From contig CAIIXF020000003.1 in NCBI GenBank assembly GCA_903813345.2, positions 16,568,931-16,632,930 of the forward strand: 64,000 nucleotides of DNA, in the 5' to 3' direction. Under the pieces are notes generated by a model. The model saw nothing but the letters and a program-made list of their open reading frames with translations, had not been told where the DNA came from and searched no databases. Source of the DNA: Owenia fusiformis. Lineage: Eukaryota > Annelida > Polychaeta > Sabellida > Oweniidae. The stretch's first letter is position 1; each line of letters opens with the position of its first letter. The position numbers and the translations under genes were made by a program. Positions 1 through 12,509 of the stretch are shown here, piece by piece.

Positions 1-2070
1 AACATTCGAATGATGCGATGAGGTTCTGAGAATTTCAGACAAAATTGCCCCTTTTATACCCAAATTTTGATGTGGGTCCCGCCGAAATATGGGGTCTTAT
101 CCAATAAAATCCCCTGAAAACCCATTAACAAGAATTGGCCGAAAAGAAGTGTGAAAAATTATATGAAAATTAATTACCAACATGCCAGATTTTTGCCCAC
201 ATTATTTTCTAAAAAGTTCAAAAGATCCAATTTATGATACTTTTGAGACAGGTAAGATTAGTAACTGAATCCCAGAACCTCGGTTCAGACAATTCTCATG
301 AACTTTTTACCCTACTCATTTTAACCATTAAGTCATTATCTCTTCAAAATACATGTTTTATGATATTTAAACAATAAATGTTAGCAACTTTTTTATACAA
401 TTACATTACTATGTTTTTCATAAATCAAAATGTAAATTTCACCTACAAAATACTGTTTTTTGGTCAATTTGTACATCATCACCCATCAATTTATCATATC
501 CTATTGTTTTACAAAAATGACATCATATACCTATATGTTTATGATTCTATGGAAGCGAGACAAAACATCATTAGTTGAATATGATAGCTTCTTGGCTCCA
601 TTCAAAGTTATACTGTCACTCAATAGACTAGACTTCCCCCTTTCTTGGAACCACTTCTCTTCTTGCCATTGTAATTGGCTATGTGATTTACCTGTCAAAT
701 CTACCATGAGTCCTTACTATAAAACATGTTCAATTGAATGCAAGATATCTTTAGTTTAACTTTGGCATTCTGCAACATCCATAGAAGTTTAAGATTGTGT
801 CATTGAGTTCAAGGTAATATTGATAAATTACTTAATTAAGAACATTTTCCATCTTAAAGCCTCAGTTAATTTTACAAAAATTAAATGGAAGTGAACAATT
901 TCTTCTTGCTTTACATGATGATGTCTTATTCGAAAGTTGTTTATATTCACATGTCAAGAAATTATGCATCTTCAATGTCTACAGTAAACAAAGCTGCCAG
1001 TTCCCAAAACATTCCGCCGTTATTATGATATCGGCACAACAGAAGTATTTATCCTAAGATTTCTGTATTTGTAAGCAATATGTAGAGTATTCAAGATTAT
1101 TATGAACTAAGTTTCAAACATCTATGAACTAAATATCAAACTTTGTTACACGGTTAGTGATTAAATTAATTCTTGACTTATGATGTCAGTATGAAGGTGT
1201 TGCTTTTAGGACATTATTTTGTACCTCGATTAGAAACATTTATTGAATAAAAAGATGATTTTAAATTCAATGTCAATAGTTTTGACATTTTTTTCAATAG
1301 ACACAAATTTATTCACGGAGGTTCAACCATATTTAAGATAAAAACTAGTTATATTACAAGGTGGAGGAAATGACATTTCCAATGGTTGCCTGAAAAATTT
1401 GGATTCAAAATTTCAGAAGTTGCAACAAAACTTTTGTCTTTGGGAGTTAGGAAAGCTGTTATTTGTCAAAACTTTAGCCGTTTTAGACTAAGTTCAACCA
1501 GAAAACTAGGAGTTAAGACATACAATAAAAATGTCTCAATTGAAAACACTTAATTATGTCACATCTGCCAAGATGAAGGTAACATTTCATTCTGCCAACA
1601 TGATGAATATAGAAATGCTGAATTTATCGCTTTATGATTCTCATCACATGTTGAACATTTATGGGGATAGAATTTACAAGGATCTAGCACCAACAGAAAT
1701 GATTTATCTTTTGTTTCATTTTATTATACTAGTAGTGAATACAGGGCGTCAAGAAACAACAGCACCCCCCCCCCTCTACAGCAAAAAGTACTAAACATTA
1801 CATGGTGTGGCATATCTAATTTTAAAGATTAATTTTAATTTTAAAATTTCAGCTTTGTATCATAAAATTTAACAGATTTACAGCCGATTGTTAGTAGTTG
1901 GTATGGCCACCACGTGCTGCTCGAGTCAACTCAACCTCAAGTCAACCCTAATTTTTCTTTTGTTATGTAATGTTATGTAACATTATGAGTAATTATACAA
2001 TATACTTTCTACAGCTCCAAACACTTTTTGTTGTTTCATATTATTTAACCTACTAAAACCAAGTAAAATC
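1..2070. other. Intergenic or intronic DNA without a recognised gene
   Basis: AT-rich sequence with no open frame that looks coding in either strand. It lies upstream of the first recognised exon of the methyltransferase gene at 2588, so it may be an intron or 5' flank of that gene. I searched for an exon ending in phase 2 (needed to join the exon at 2588) and found no convincing one. Short open frames here have biased, low-complexity translations. Confidence 0.6.
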
Positions 2071-2200
2071 ATTGGGGTCGAGTTGACTAAGGGTTGAATT
2101 GATCAAGGATTGAGATGACTTGGGTTCAACTTGACTAAGGGTTGAGTTGACTTGGGGTTGAGTTAACTAAGGATTGAGTTGACTTGGGGTTGAGTTGACC
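1921..2200. repeat. GGTTGAGTTGACT minisatellite with inverted counterpart
   Basis: From 2074 to 2200 the motif GGTTGAGTTGACT recurs about seven times with variable linkers (periods near 20 bases). At 1921-1950 the same motif appears on the opposite strand (GAGTCAACTCAACC, then AAGTCAACCC), so the two parts could pair as a hairpin. No coding potential is seen. Confidence 0.7.
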
Positions 2201-2587
2201 GGGAAGCGGTTTTTGACACCCTGTATAAAGCATTTTAAAAGTTTAGTTCTCATGTAATCCAAAGGTACATGAATATCAAAAACATTTCTTTCAATCTAGA
2301 TTAACCAAAATATTGCTTAATTTAAAAAAATTTAGTTATTTAAAAAAACATTTGTACAAGATAAATTAAGTCAATTAATGCATTACGTTATCAAATGATC
2401 ATCATTCGAGTACTTTATATTTCGGAAATGCGTGGTTGAAAAAGATGTACTCAAATGTATACGTATATTTGCCGCTTATAATAATTTCCTTTCTCTAAAA
2501 TATTCGAAAGGGACTTATAGAAAACATATCTAAGGACATTGTTAGATTATGAAGAATGATATGATTTGATTACTTTCACTTTTAAAG

Positions 2588-5500
2588 TATTGCAAATATA
2601 TGGAACTTTGAGGAATCACTTGCTGGACGTGGATGCCAGGTGTTTGCCTTTGACCCCAGGTTGGTGGATTTCACTAATGATAATGTCTACTCCACTCACG
2701 CTTTAAAGTCTTATTTCATATAAATGTCTACCTTATTCATGCTTGGTCCTTTCACTAATGCTAAGGTTTACTGCACTCATGCTTAGTCCTATTTCACTCA
2801 TGTTAACGTCTACTTCCCCAATGCTAAGTCCCATTTCACGCATGCCAAGGCCTACTTCGCTCATACCTAGTTCTATTTCACTCATGTTAACGTCACTACT
2901 AACATCTGCTCCCCTCATGCTAAGTCCTGTTTCACCCGTGCTAAGCCTGCTCCACTCATGCTTACCTATTTCACTCATGTTAACGTCTACATGCTAAGGC
3001 CATTCTAAGGCCTACTTCACCCATGCTTGGTGCTATTTCATTCATGTTAACGTCTACTTCAATCATGCTTAGTCATATTTCACTTATGCCGAGGTCTACT
3101 TTACCCATGCTTAGTGCTATTTCATTCATGTTAACGTCTACCTAAATCATACAACATGTAAGTCCTATTTCACCCATGCTAAGGCCTACTTCATCCTTGC
3201 TTGGTGCTATTTCATTCATGTTAATGTCTACTTCAATCATGCTAAGTCATATTTCACTTATACTGGGGCCAACTACTTCACCCATTCTTAGTGCTATTTC
3301 ATTCATGTTACGTCTACTTCAATCATGCTAAGTCATATTTCACTTATGCTGAGGCCTACTTCACCCATGCTTGGTGCTATTTTATTCATGTTAACGTCTA
3401 CTTCACTCATGCTAAGTCCTATTTCACCCACGCTAAGGCCTACTTCACCCATGCTTGGGACTATTTCATTCATATTAACGTCTACTTCAATTATACTAAG
3501 TCATATTTCACTTATACTGGGGCCTACTTCACCAATGATTGGTGCTATTTCATTCATGTTAATGTCGACATCAATCATGCTAAGTCCTATTTCATCCATG
3601 CTAAGGCCTAATTCACCCATGCTTAGGGCTATTTCATTCATGTTAACGTCTACTTCACTCATGCTAAGTCCTATTTCACCTATGCTAACGCCTACTACAC
3701 ACATGCTTGGTACTATTACATTCATGCTAAGGCTCTCTTCTCTCATGCTTACAATCATGTTAAGTCATATTTCACTTATGCTGATGCCTACTTCACCCAT
3801 GCTTGGTGCTATTTTATTCATGTTAACGTCTACTTCACTCATGCTAAGTCCTATTTCACCTATGCTAACGCCTACTACACACATGCTTGGTACTATTACA
3901 TTCATGCTAAGGCTCTCTTCTCTCATGCTTAGGCCCAGTTTCTCGTTCAGTGGAGACTTTAAGCAATGCATATAAAATCGAAACGTCAACCTGTACGTAT
4001 AAATCGCCCTATACAAATCCATGTAGTTTTCTCATATAAATAAACGTTCAGTTACAGTGTTGACTTAGTCCGTTACTTAGACTACACATCATCGTGTAAT
4101 ATGCTATTGATAGTTATATAGCCGGTTTTCTACGATACATATTTCAAACGATCGCGAGCGCGTTTCGTAAGATATTTAAAGCTAAAACATCATTTACTTT
4201 TGAAAGCATTATGCATCGAAATCAAAATTACCAGCATTGTATTCAATAGGCATAGTATAATGATTTCCGTTGACACCAACGTGAAATTGCAAATCTCCCG
4301 TTCTCACGCATAACCATCGACAACGTACAGTGACAAAATACGCCGTCGTACCCTTTAGATGTAAGTTGTCACTATTAACCGATTTGAAGCAAAGACAATG
4401 ACTCAGATTTGATGTAAGTTTTAAAAAATTATCTGGGCAATACATAAAGGATTTCATGTTTCATTTTGTGCGTATTCGTTTGGGAAAACATTTAACTTTT
4501 TAGTAACGTTAACAGATATTCGAACAGTGTTGTTTTTACCCATTTCCTTTGATCATTTCCTCGCCTGTCGTCTAAGAGAATCGAATATTTTTATGAGAAT
4601 ATGTTACTCTAAACTGCACAACTTAGGTCGGGTGAAGATTAATAAATATTCATGTATTTTTTGTAAATAAAAAATCAGAAATGTGCGTTTTCAACTCCAC
4701 TGTACGTTGTCCCTGTAATTGAAATATAAGAGATATAATATTAAACGATGTAATGATTTCATTTCAAAATGCATTAAGGTTTTTATGAGTAACAAGTAAT
4801 CTTTAACGAACATGTTCAAGTATCCTTTGTACAGAGAATTTTAAAGATACGATAAATGTGATTTTGACCTCTTTTTTGGGTACTTTTTCTTTATATTGTA
4901 TTGTTGTGGTGGTGGTTAATTTGGTGGTTGATATGTGACCATTGGGTGTTAGCTTACAGCCTCTTTGATTATATGGCATCTGTATCTTACGTTTTGTTAA
5001 GTTACACTGATAGATAGATCTATACTAGCTTATCAATACGACTTTTTAAAACCCCCGTTTATTATATATCTGGAAAGCGCTCGATAGTTTCAAAAGTTCA
5101 ATCAAATTGAAGTTGTACTGTTATTGTTCAGTTTCAATTTTAAATGCATCTGACCTCTCCCCTGCCTGTTAGTGTTATGAAAAATACGTTGCCTGCATTA
5201 GGGTTAACTTTGAATTGAGTAGGTCCAATGGGACAACGTCCATTCGAGTTGAAAACGTACACTTATGATTCTTTAAATTATAGCCAAAACGTTAATACTT
5301 ATTAAATCTTCAACATACCTTAATTGTGTAGTTTAAAGAAACATATTTTCATAAAAATGATCGACACTCTTAGACGTCAGGTGAGAAAATGATCAAAGGA
5401 AATGTGTAAAAAAACATTTTCCAACCGACCTATTATGTGGGTAGATTGACCACGAAAAAAATCGACCACTGTTCGAAAATCTTCTAACGTTATTAGAATG

Positions 5501-6993
5501 TTATCCTAAACGAATGAAACCACAATTTCACTGTTCCACTTTTCACTTCTTTGTTCACAGTATGAATACTGAAAGTCACAAACGAATGGAGAACCTATGG
5601 TTCTATAACATTGGGTTAGGCAGAGTTGATTCCGATAACTTTACTCCACGTGTGGATCAATATGTCAAGGAATCCAAGCTTTTTACATGGAAAGTGCGAA
5701 CGATGAAGTCTATTATGGAAATGCTAGGACACACTAATAAAATGGTATGTGCAAGCTTGCAGTGTTACCCATTATGAATGAAGGTCAAAGACATGTTCAA
5801 ATAATATTTTATTACATAAAATAAAATTTCTGTAGATGTATGTTTTGATAATCCGTTGTTGGAAAATACAGTACCTTGCCAAGAATCATTTTCCTTAACT
5901 GTTTGAAGATTTAATTGGATCTTCTAACAAGTAAATTCATTCTGTGAAAAAAAATCGAAAGAAAAAACTAGAGACCCTACAAGGTAAGTATAAACCCTCG
6001 AGTTCTTCAGATGATGAAAAGGGAGGAGAGCTGTAAAATGTTTTTGAGGTCATTTTAAATAAAATTCTGCTGAAATACCGAACAATATTCCGAACGATTA
6101 GAAACCATAGCCTAGTTAATTCATTTTAGTAATTTATCTTCAGCTTGTCATTATTTATGAATGAAATTAAAGTTGATTTGAAGTACATGTAGATCGAGAG
6201 AATCGACTGATATCAAGGGAGCAAGAACAAACTTCCAAAATATGACGTCATTAAAATCCGGGCTTTGATTTGTCATCCGGGCTTTGTTCAGAAGTGTGAA
6301 ACTTGAAACATAGACAAGAAAAGAAATCTACAATTTCTGTTTTTCACGAAGATTCCGCCCTTATTGAGAAACTTATTCCCAAAATTAGAGGGTAGCATTT
6401 TATGTCGCACCCTGTAGAACAATACTGAGATAGTTCTACTCTTAAACGGAAGAATCCTTTCCAACCTTTTGATCTTGATTGAACAAGACACACAGTGATA
6501 AATATTGCACTTTGATGCGATGCGAGAAATGGCAACAATGTAATTTACCCAGTACGCCCAAAACCTAATCAGATATTGACACAAGTTTTGCATCTTTAAA
6601 AATGTTAAGGTGAACGGCCGATACAGCTGCATTTTGGGTCATTATGATCGTATGTGCATCACCCTAATAACTTTTTAATGGTCCTGGCCCTTAGCAAGTA
6701 CATTTATGCTATATGTTTTCCAGATAGATGTGCTTAAAATGGATATAGAAGGCTACGAATTTGACGTCATCTCGTCAATGATAGACGATGGTACAATAAA
6801 ACAAATGCGGCAGTATGTGGGTGAATGGCACATATTTGGAGATCAGAAATATGACTATCCTACAAAATATTCGATTGCAAAACAACTTTGGAGTTATGGA
6901 TTTAAAACATTCAATGCGGGTGTCCATCCTCGATGTGATAAATATTGCTTCCAAATCGATTTAGGATTTGTCAATACCAAACTTGGAAAATAA
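2588..6993 (+). CDS. FkbM/METTL24-like methyltransferase, partial gene, three exons
   Basis: Exons 2588-2659, 5561-5744 and 6724-6993 join in frame. The first ends GACCCCAG before gttggt; the second starts T-ATG after ttgttcacag, completing Ser in FDPSMNTES. The second ends AATG before gtatgt; the third starts after ttttccag and continues IDVLKMDIEGYEFD. The product carries features of the FkbM (Methyltransf_21) fold: the nucleotide-site motif VFAFDPS, the LKMDIEG motif of this family, and a C-terminal block with GEWHIFG and YGFKTFNAG, ending at a TAA. METTL24-like proteins are the nearest group I recognise; substrate is unknown, S-adenosylmethionine use is inferred. The first exon enters in phase 2 (after an AG at 2586-2587), so at least one upstream exon with the N-terminus is missing or lies left of the window. 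The 2.9-kb first intron holds a minisatellite and an inverted-repeat element. Confidence 0.85.
2690..3935. repeat. 21-bp minisatellite array in methyltransferase intron
   Basis: About 1.2 kb built from a 21-base unit of the form TCATGCTAAGGCCTACTTCAC, with variants such as TCATGTTAACGTCTACTTCAA and TCATGCTTGGTGCTATTTCAT. Four variants recur in a fixed order, giving an 84-base higher-order unit. Roughly 110 bases at 3640-3753 are repeated exactly at 3820-3933. Because 21 is a multiple of three, stop-free frames arise on both strands and encode heptapeptide repeats; these are products of the period and not genes. Confidence 0.9.
4465..5517. mobile_element. Non-autonomous element with long inverted repeats
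   Basis: The left arm (about 4465-4810) and right arm (about 5200-5517) are inverted copies: ATTCGTTTGGGAAAACATTT at the left end corresponds to the complement of AATGTTATCCTAAACGAAT at the right end, and the TTTGATCATTTCC block at 4549 matches GGAAATGTG/GATCAAAGGAA near 5390. No transposase is present. A further copy of the arm occupies 63815-64000 at the end of the window. It sits inside the methyltransferase intron, ending some 45 bases before the exon at 5561. Family unknown; target duplication not resolved. Confidence 0.6.
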
Positions 6994-7225
6994 AAACAGT
7001 ATTACCATAAAGAAATCCTTTATTTAGAGAAAATGCTTTGAGGTATGGTCCTAAACGATGGTATTGGAAAATTGAAATGAAAATTTTATAATCCTGGAGA
7101 TTTTTTCTTGGAGGAAAATACTCATAACTACTGCTCTGGTATCACTTGGCATACCATTATGGCCATTTGGATCAAACCATTCAAATAAAGACCTATTCAA
7201 AGAGTATACATGTACATTAGTAGAG

Positions 7226-8942
7226 ATTAATTAGAATATATAACACGAGGGGAAAGAGTACCCGTGTATATACAACCTACCGCCGAGCAAAGACCCGAAG
7301 ATGTCTGAAAATGTAGGGGGTGAGTTATAAACTTTTGTTTATATCTTGAATTTCTCAATATGAGAAACAGATAAAAAACAGAAATGTGTGCAACTGATAA
7401 AGTTATTGTTCCAGGCACTCATGTTTGCAAAATAATGAGTACTTAGCGCAATGTTTACTATCCAATCGCTAAATTCAACTTTTAAATATTTGAATGATGA
7501 TTTACATCTTGAATAAGTAACAACCATGGCTGTCTTTACTTCATTCGATTCAAAGATACAATAGGTGTAAATGTATCATATTTATTTCACTGCCATACGT
7601 TGCATATCATTGAAATCACCGGTGAAAGTTGAAAATGAAAGACCCGATTATGTCACGAGTACGATTATATAGGACCCGAATCTACCACCGAGCTATTCCG
7701 ACTATACCGTGAGTAGAACCCGATGAGGTAGTGAGTAAGCTTTCGAATGAGCATATAATATCATGACGATATCACAAATATCCCTTTTTATTTATCATAA
7801 ACTCCTGGCACCGGGATATAATATAATATGATATAATTCCCGCAGCACTATACGTCAACGTCTGTTTCCGACAAAGTTCTTAAAACATTGAATTCATGCT
7901 TACACTTGAATCACCATAATTTCCTATGTGTCTATGGTAAGTGTGCAACCCAAAAACATTTAATTCTGCATTGCAAGCGCCATTCTACTCAAAGAACAAA
8001 ACTTGAAGAATCCCAAGCTTCACACGCTTCATATCCTCGAAACGCAAATTACCGTGATCTTTCTTTGATAATACAATACCATAGTCAAAAACATTGTAAA
8101 TCCATTTCTTGCCATTTAACTCAGGCACATTAACTTTAATACTCAGTAATGGATGGTGCTGACTGAAGTGGACCACAAAGTCATCCATCTCGTGTGATTT
8201 ATAACTACAGTGGAAGCATTTGTACCGAGGACCTGAAATACAATGTTTCGATGTGCAGTGGTAACTGGTGATAGCCATATTTTTTTCAGTTTCATTTATT
8301 GTTCACAACAAAATGATTCACATGAATGATGCAGATTGTATGTTTATTATTTTTTCATCAGCACGTCATAAACTCGACGATATAATCGAATCTCAACAGA
8401 TTTTACTTAAGTAATGTTCGGATTCTGAGATCCTTTACTCAAGATATTTTCGGATCTTTATAATATTACTCGTCGATCACATCGGGTCCGATGTCCGATA
8501 ACATCGGATCTTTTAGGACAAAGTTTAAGTGAAGATTTTGCTGTTCAAAAGTGCTATTTTGACCTAATATTTTGACACTTAATATGTTATGCATATGCAC
8601 ATCCATTTACCGACCCAAGTATGTCTTATGTATGGCTCATTATCAATTAAAGCGAGTATGAATGAGAAAAACAAATCGAAACCCATTATACGTTTACCTT
8701 ATCTCTTAATTTGGACATAAAAATATATTTCAACTATAATTCTAGGCGAATTGCGCCTGCTAGAACATCTTAGTAACAATTCTAACCATCCAAAGGAATT
8801 GTTAGTGACATTATATTACCTTTATTTGTCCATTTTCCTACGAGATGACATTATCAAACATTTGCTCGGCGGTATATGCGTGTCTTGCTCGGCGGTAGGT
8901 TGTATATACACGGGTACTCTTTCCCCTCGTGTATAATATACC
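7226..8942. mobile_element. Inverted-repeat-bounded segment, possible mobile element
   Basis: A 47-base stretch starting CACGAGGGGAAAGAGTACCC at 7232 is the exact complement of a stretch ending GGGTACTCTTTCCCCTCGTG near 8932; similarity continues a few bases outward (ATATATAACAC and GTGTATAATATA). The 1.7-kb interior holds a small zinc-finger-like open frame on the minus strand and further degenerate GGACCCGA/TCGGGTCC inverted pieces around 7640-7740 and 8340-8520. No transposase was recognised. It may be a non-autonomous transposon or two inverted insertions of one repeat. Confidence 0.5.
7985..8278 (-). CDS. Small zinc-finger-like protein, 97 residues, hypothetical
   Basis: An ATG-started frame whose first 40 residues hold two Cys/His clusters: YHCTSKHC followed by CFHCSYKS, 12 residues between the second Cys pair and a His, then HFSQHH. 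The CX2C-X12-H-X4-H spacing resembles a C2H2-type finger. The remainder is hydrophilic with no recognised domain. It lies inside the inverted-repeat-bounded segment, so it may be a transposon-encoded or captured fragment and not a host gene. I do not recognise the family. Length and lack of visible partner exons leave function open. Confidence 0.4.
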   Translation of the reverse strand: MAITSYHCTSKHCISGPRYKCFHCSYKSHEMDDFVVHFSQHHPLLSIKVNVPELNGKKWIYNVFDYGIVLSKKDHGNLRFEDMKRVKLGILQVLFFE

Positions 8943-9650
8943 GGGTCGGCCATAAAAATAACCCAGAATCATTAAAAAAATATTTGAAAATATTACAGAG
9001 ATGAACCATGTGTAGCATACCAAAAGATGGAATAATTATAATGTTCAATAATGACGAATCTTTATATTTAATCCATTTGTTACTAGCGAAGAATTAACTG
9101 AGCTGATAATTTTCATTTTGTTCCGTTGATCTTGAATTATGAAATATTTGTTGGAATAGTTAGAAATATGTTTTATGCTACCCTTTGCATTCGTTCGACT
9201 TGTCTTCGCTTCTTTAGAGAGACATTCGTCTTCGTGCGCGTATGGTAGATTCACGCTGTTATACCCCTAAAGGTTACGCCACATCTGGAAACGAGGTTGG
9301 ACAGCTACGTTCACTGATTTATCCAATAAAATTGCTACGATGGGACAGAAAGCTGAGGTTGGTGCATTATTTTCTATTACTATGTATCAATGAAAGCATG
9401 AAGTACTAAAATATGTGGGTTAATCAAAATACAAAATATATGCATGCTCAGGTTTGCAACAGGGTAAAATCTTTAAATTGGTATATATTATTTGAACCAG
9501 CCAAGTGTTCAGGTTGGAAGGTGCTCTAAGCTATTTTACTGAATGAGCATGGTGTAAAAGTGGTTTTGAAAAATGCCAAATTTCTCTTTATGTAGGTTAT
9601 TTGTGGTTTATCATTTTACATTGATTCTGAAAATATTGGTGTCCAGTTTT
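8943..9650. other. No gene seen
   Basis: AT-rich sequence between the inverted-repeat element and a block of dispersed repeats. No frame with protein-like composition and no structural RNA was recognised. Confidence 0.5.
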
Positions 9651-9654
9651 TCAG

Positions 9655-10640
9655 CGTTTTTGAAATATGCAGATTTTTACCCCCCCCCCCCGGTGTGATT
9701 TAAAGGGGGGTAATAGGAAAGCCATGTATAATTCTTAGAATATACAACCAATCATCTTGATATTTACAGGTAATCATCTACTTACCATTTTCTACCATTT
9801 TCTACCATTATGACAAGTTTCATCAAAGTTGGTCAACTGGTTGCTATGGTAACGGAGATCATATATTAAAAAGTACATATTTTCGTAAAAATCTAAGACG
9901 ACCCCTGAGACAAAACACATATTATTTTCATAAATTTGGGAGAAGTCACCATGAAAACATTTTAGAAAACTTATTCAGAGTATGTTTGGTAACATTAAAT
10001 CAAATAATGTTTTATCGTAGCCACACAGTGAATTATATTTGCTGATAATTATATGGCTATGCAAAGAAATTTAGAAAGGGGCGTTGCACTTTTACAAAAA
10101 AACATTATTTGTGTTCAAACTTTTGAAAAAAATTAATGACCATTTGTCCTGATATTCGAAGATATTGTTTAAATTATTATGTTTGGCTATCATGGAAAGT
10201 TTCATCACTGTTGGTCTACTGGTTACTATGGTATGCAGATTTATACCCCCTGGTATGATTTAAAGGGGGATACAATGAAATCCATCTATAATTCAAAGAA
10301 TATACAGCCAATCGTCTTTATATTTACAGGTAATCATCTAGTTATCATGTCCTACCACTATGACAAGTTTCATCAATGTGTACCAATTGGAAGCTATGGA
10401 AACAGAAATCATTTATCAAAAAGTACTGGTAGGACATGATAAGCAGATGTATACCTGTAAATAGCAAGATATTAGATTGAATATTCTAGGACTTATACAT
10501 GGTTTTCATAGTACCTCCTTAATGTGCACTTTTTAACAAGTGATTTCTGTTACCATAGCATCAAATTGGTACACATTGATGAAACTTGTCATAGTGGTAG
10601 GACATGATAACTATATGATACAAAGGTCTAGAAATTGTAT
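9655..10640. repeat. Diverged direct and inverted repeat block
   Basis: About 220 bases at 9660-9880 (ATGCAGATTTTTACCCCC through ATTATGACAAGTTTCATCA to AAAAAGTAC) recur in direct orientation at 10215-10430 (ATGCAGATTTATACCCCC, ACTATGACAAGTTTCATCA). A third, inverted portion lies at about 10520-10620 (TGATGAAACTTGTCATAGTG, then GGTAGGACATGATAA). The copies are diverged, with a C11 homopolymer in the first. Probably an old interspersed repeat. Confidence 0.6.
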
Positions 10641-10791
10641 ATATCTAGAATAATTTTATCCTCTGACGACTGGATGTCTGTACTTGAGCCAAGAAGTGAT
10701 AACTGTGATAGTCCTCATGGACATGCTAGTTACGAATTGAACAAAAGAATACTGTTTGTTGGTTTTATTATATACATAATATATACATTTA

Positions 10792-10795
10792 CATA
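10792..10795. repeat. Target-site duplication CATA, left copy
   Basis: CATA directly left of the element; the same four bases follow the right LTR at 20820-20823. Confidence 0.75.
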
Positions 10796-12057
10796 TGTGA
10801 GCTGGGCGAATGGGGGGCACGTGGGTAACGGCAATAAAAACTACACACACAAGTTCAGTCATATGATATCTTTATTCTTTACAGTCTTAGTTGTAACATC
10901 AGGTATCACAGGATGTTAACAGGCAACAAGAAGAACAAGTAGTAGAAGTAGAAGTCTGCAATTATACAAAATAATATGCATTAAAAATAGGAACCAATAT
11001 TTCGTAATGTTGAGACCATAAAATACAAATATTATTATATGAATACTATTACATTTCATATGTGATTCCCTTAGACTAAACCAAACACACAGTTTCATGT
11101 ACTTTACACAAATAATACAATAATATATTTTAAGAGATATGCATACCCTAATGACTAGTCTAATGGAGACTAACTGCAACCTCAATGTAAGAAAACATCC
11201 AATCTCCAGTACTAAAATTAGAAGTAACAAAAGTGCAGCAATGTACCATGTTGTCAAATGAACAAACATGAAAGAATTAATAATATTCACCAATACAACA
11301 TAATAATTAGAACCATTAAAGTGTGACATAAGATTACGTGTATTCGAGCTCTGGTGAAAATATAAAATCATTTTACAAAATGGCTGCACCTTAAAATACA
11401 AAATGGCTGACACAAAAATGATATAAACTTACAAATAGTCCTTAGGACTTTTGAAGTGGTGTGAGACCCTGGCTGAGTGTGGTGTACATGAGCACTTACA
11501 CAGTGTGTCTGCAATTAACAGGACAGTAAAAGTAAGTTGTAAAAGTAAGCCACATAAGCATTACAAAATTGGGCGTGACCCGTATTCTAATTTACAAAAC
11601 TGGTTTACAAAAGTTGTAGTCTAGGGATATGAAATATTACCTTACCAGAAAATATGATATAAAAAGAAAATGACATTCTTCTATAATGATAGTATAGGAT
11701 AAACTGGTAGAAAGTACAACTTGACTGAATAAATTGGGAAAAATACAAAATTGTATTTACCTATACACAGAGGTGTTTCCAGTTGAAGCTCAGCCAGTGG
11801 ACTGAGGTCAGTTTGAAAAATAGAAATCACTGCTAATGCAGGGTTATAAAACCAGCCACAAACTTACAAAATATAAGAATCAAAAATAAGGTTTACATGT
11901 AATTGTCCTATACTGAATAGAAAATCTAACCCAGTAAGTGTGGTTCTAAAAATAGCATGGTTCACTCAAATGCATACATATGTGTAAAAGTACAGGTGGT
12001 CTCATGAACCATGTAACTATCCTTGTCCATACAGGGTGTTACACCTAACCTGTCACA
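10796..12057 (-). repeat. 3' LTR of gypsy element
   Basis: 1,262 bases, collinear with 19558-20819 at an offset of 8,762. It starts and ends with the TGTGA/TCACA inverted repeat. A polyadenylation signal AATAAA (sense strand) lies at 10876-10871. It contains a hydrophobic sense-strand open frame also present in the other LTR. Confidence 0.95.
10871..10876 (-). promoter_or_regulatory. Polyadenylation signal AATAAA in LTR
   Basis: Sense-strand AATAAA about 75 bases from the LTR end. The identical site in the other LTR is at 19633-19638. It is the likely 3'-end signal of the retrotransposon RNA. Confidence 0.55.
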
Positions 12058-12071
12058 TCCACGCCCACATC
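12058..12071 (-). promoter_or_regulatory. Polypurine-tract-like sequence
   Basis: Immediately upstream (sense strand) of the 3' LTR reads GATGTGGGCGTGGA, which is rich in purines but not unbroken. By position it is where plus-strand DNA synthesis would be primed. Confidence 0.45.
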
Positions 12072-12509
12072 GTGGTAATGCGTCCCGCATTAAAGAATAC
12101 AATTGAAACACTGACTGATATAACATGACTGACTGTTACTTACAAAATACAATATACAATCATCTGCACACTAATAGTAGCAGGTATAGAAATACAAAAT
12201 ACAATGCTTTACATAATGATACATGTAGCTCATACGAAATATAAAATCCGCTATACCTCATAAATATGAAATTTAAACACTGCAAGGCAAGTGTAGTTGT
12301 TACTTGTAAATATAATGTATGGAATTATACCTCCCCTACAACCACGACCATAAAATAATTTAAAGGAAGAACCACAGACGCGGCGTGTATTAAATTGTTG
12401 GTCATAAGTATGACATAAGCAAATGTACATAACGAAATAGCATTACTTATAGTACTCAGCAGAACAAATTGTTATTCATAATAACAATCTAACAGAATAC
12501 TTGAACCGT
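12072..12509 (-). other. 3' noncoding part of the gypsy element
   Basis: Between the pol stop codon and the 3' LTR. No env-like or other third open frame is present. Confidence 0.6.

Noticed and set aside
3325-3975. 216-codon plus-strand frame and antisense frames at 3501-3758 and 3765-4022
   Set aside because: Products of a 21-bp tandem repeat in an intron; heptapeptide repeats on both strands and no start or splice context.
12058-12509. Possible env gene downstream of pol
   Set aside because: Only about 450 bases with no open frame of useful length.
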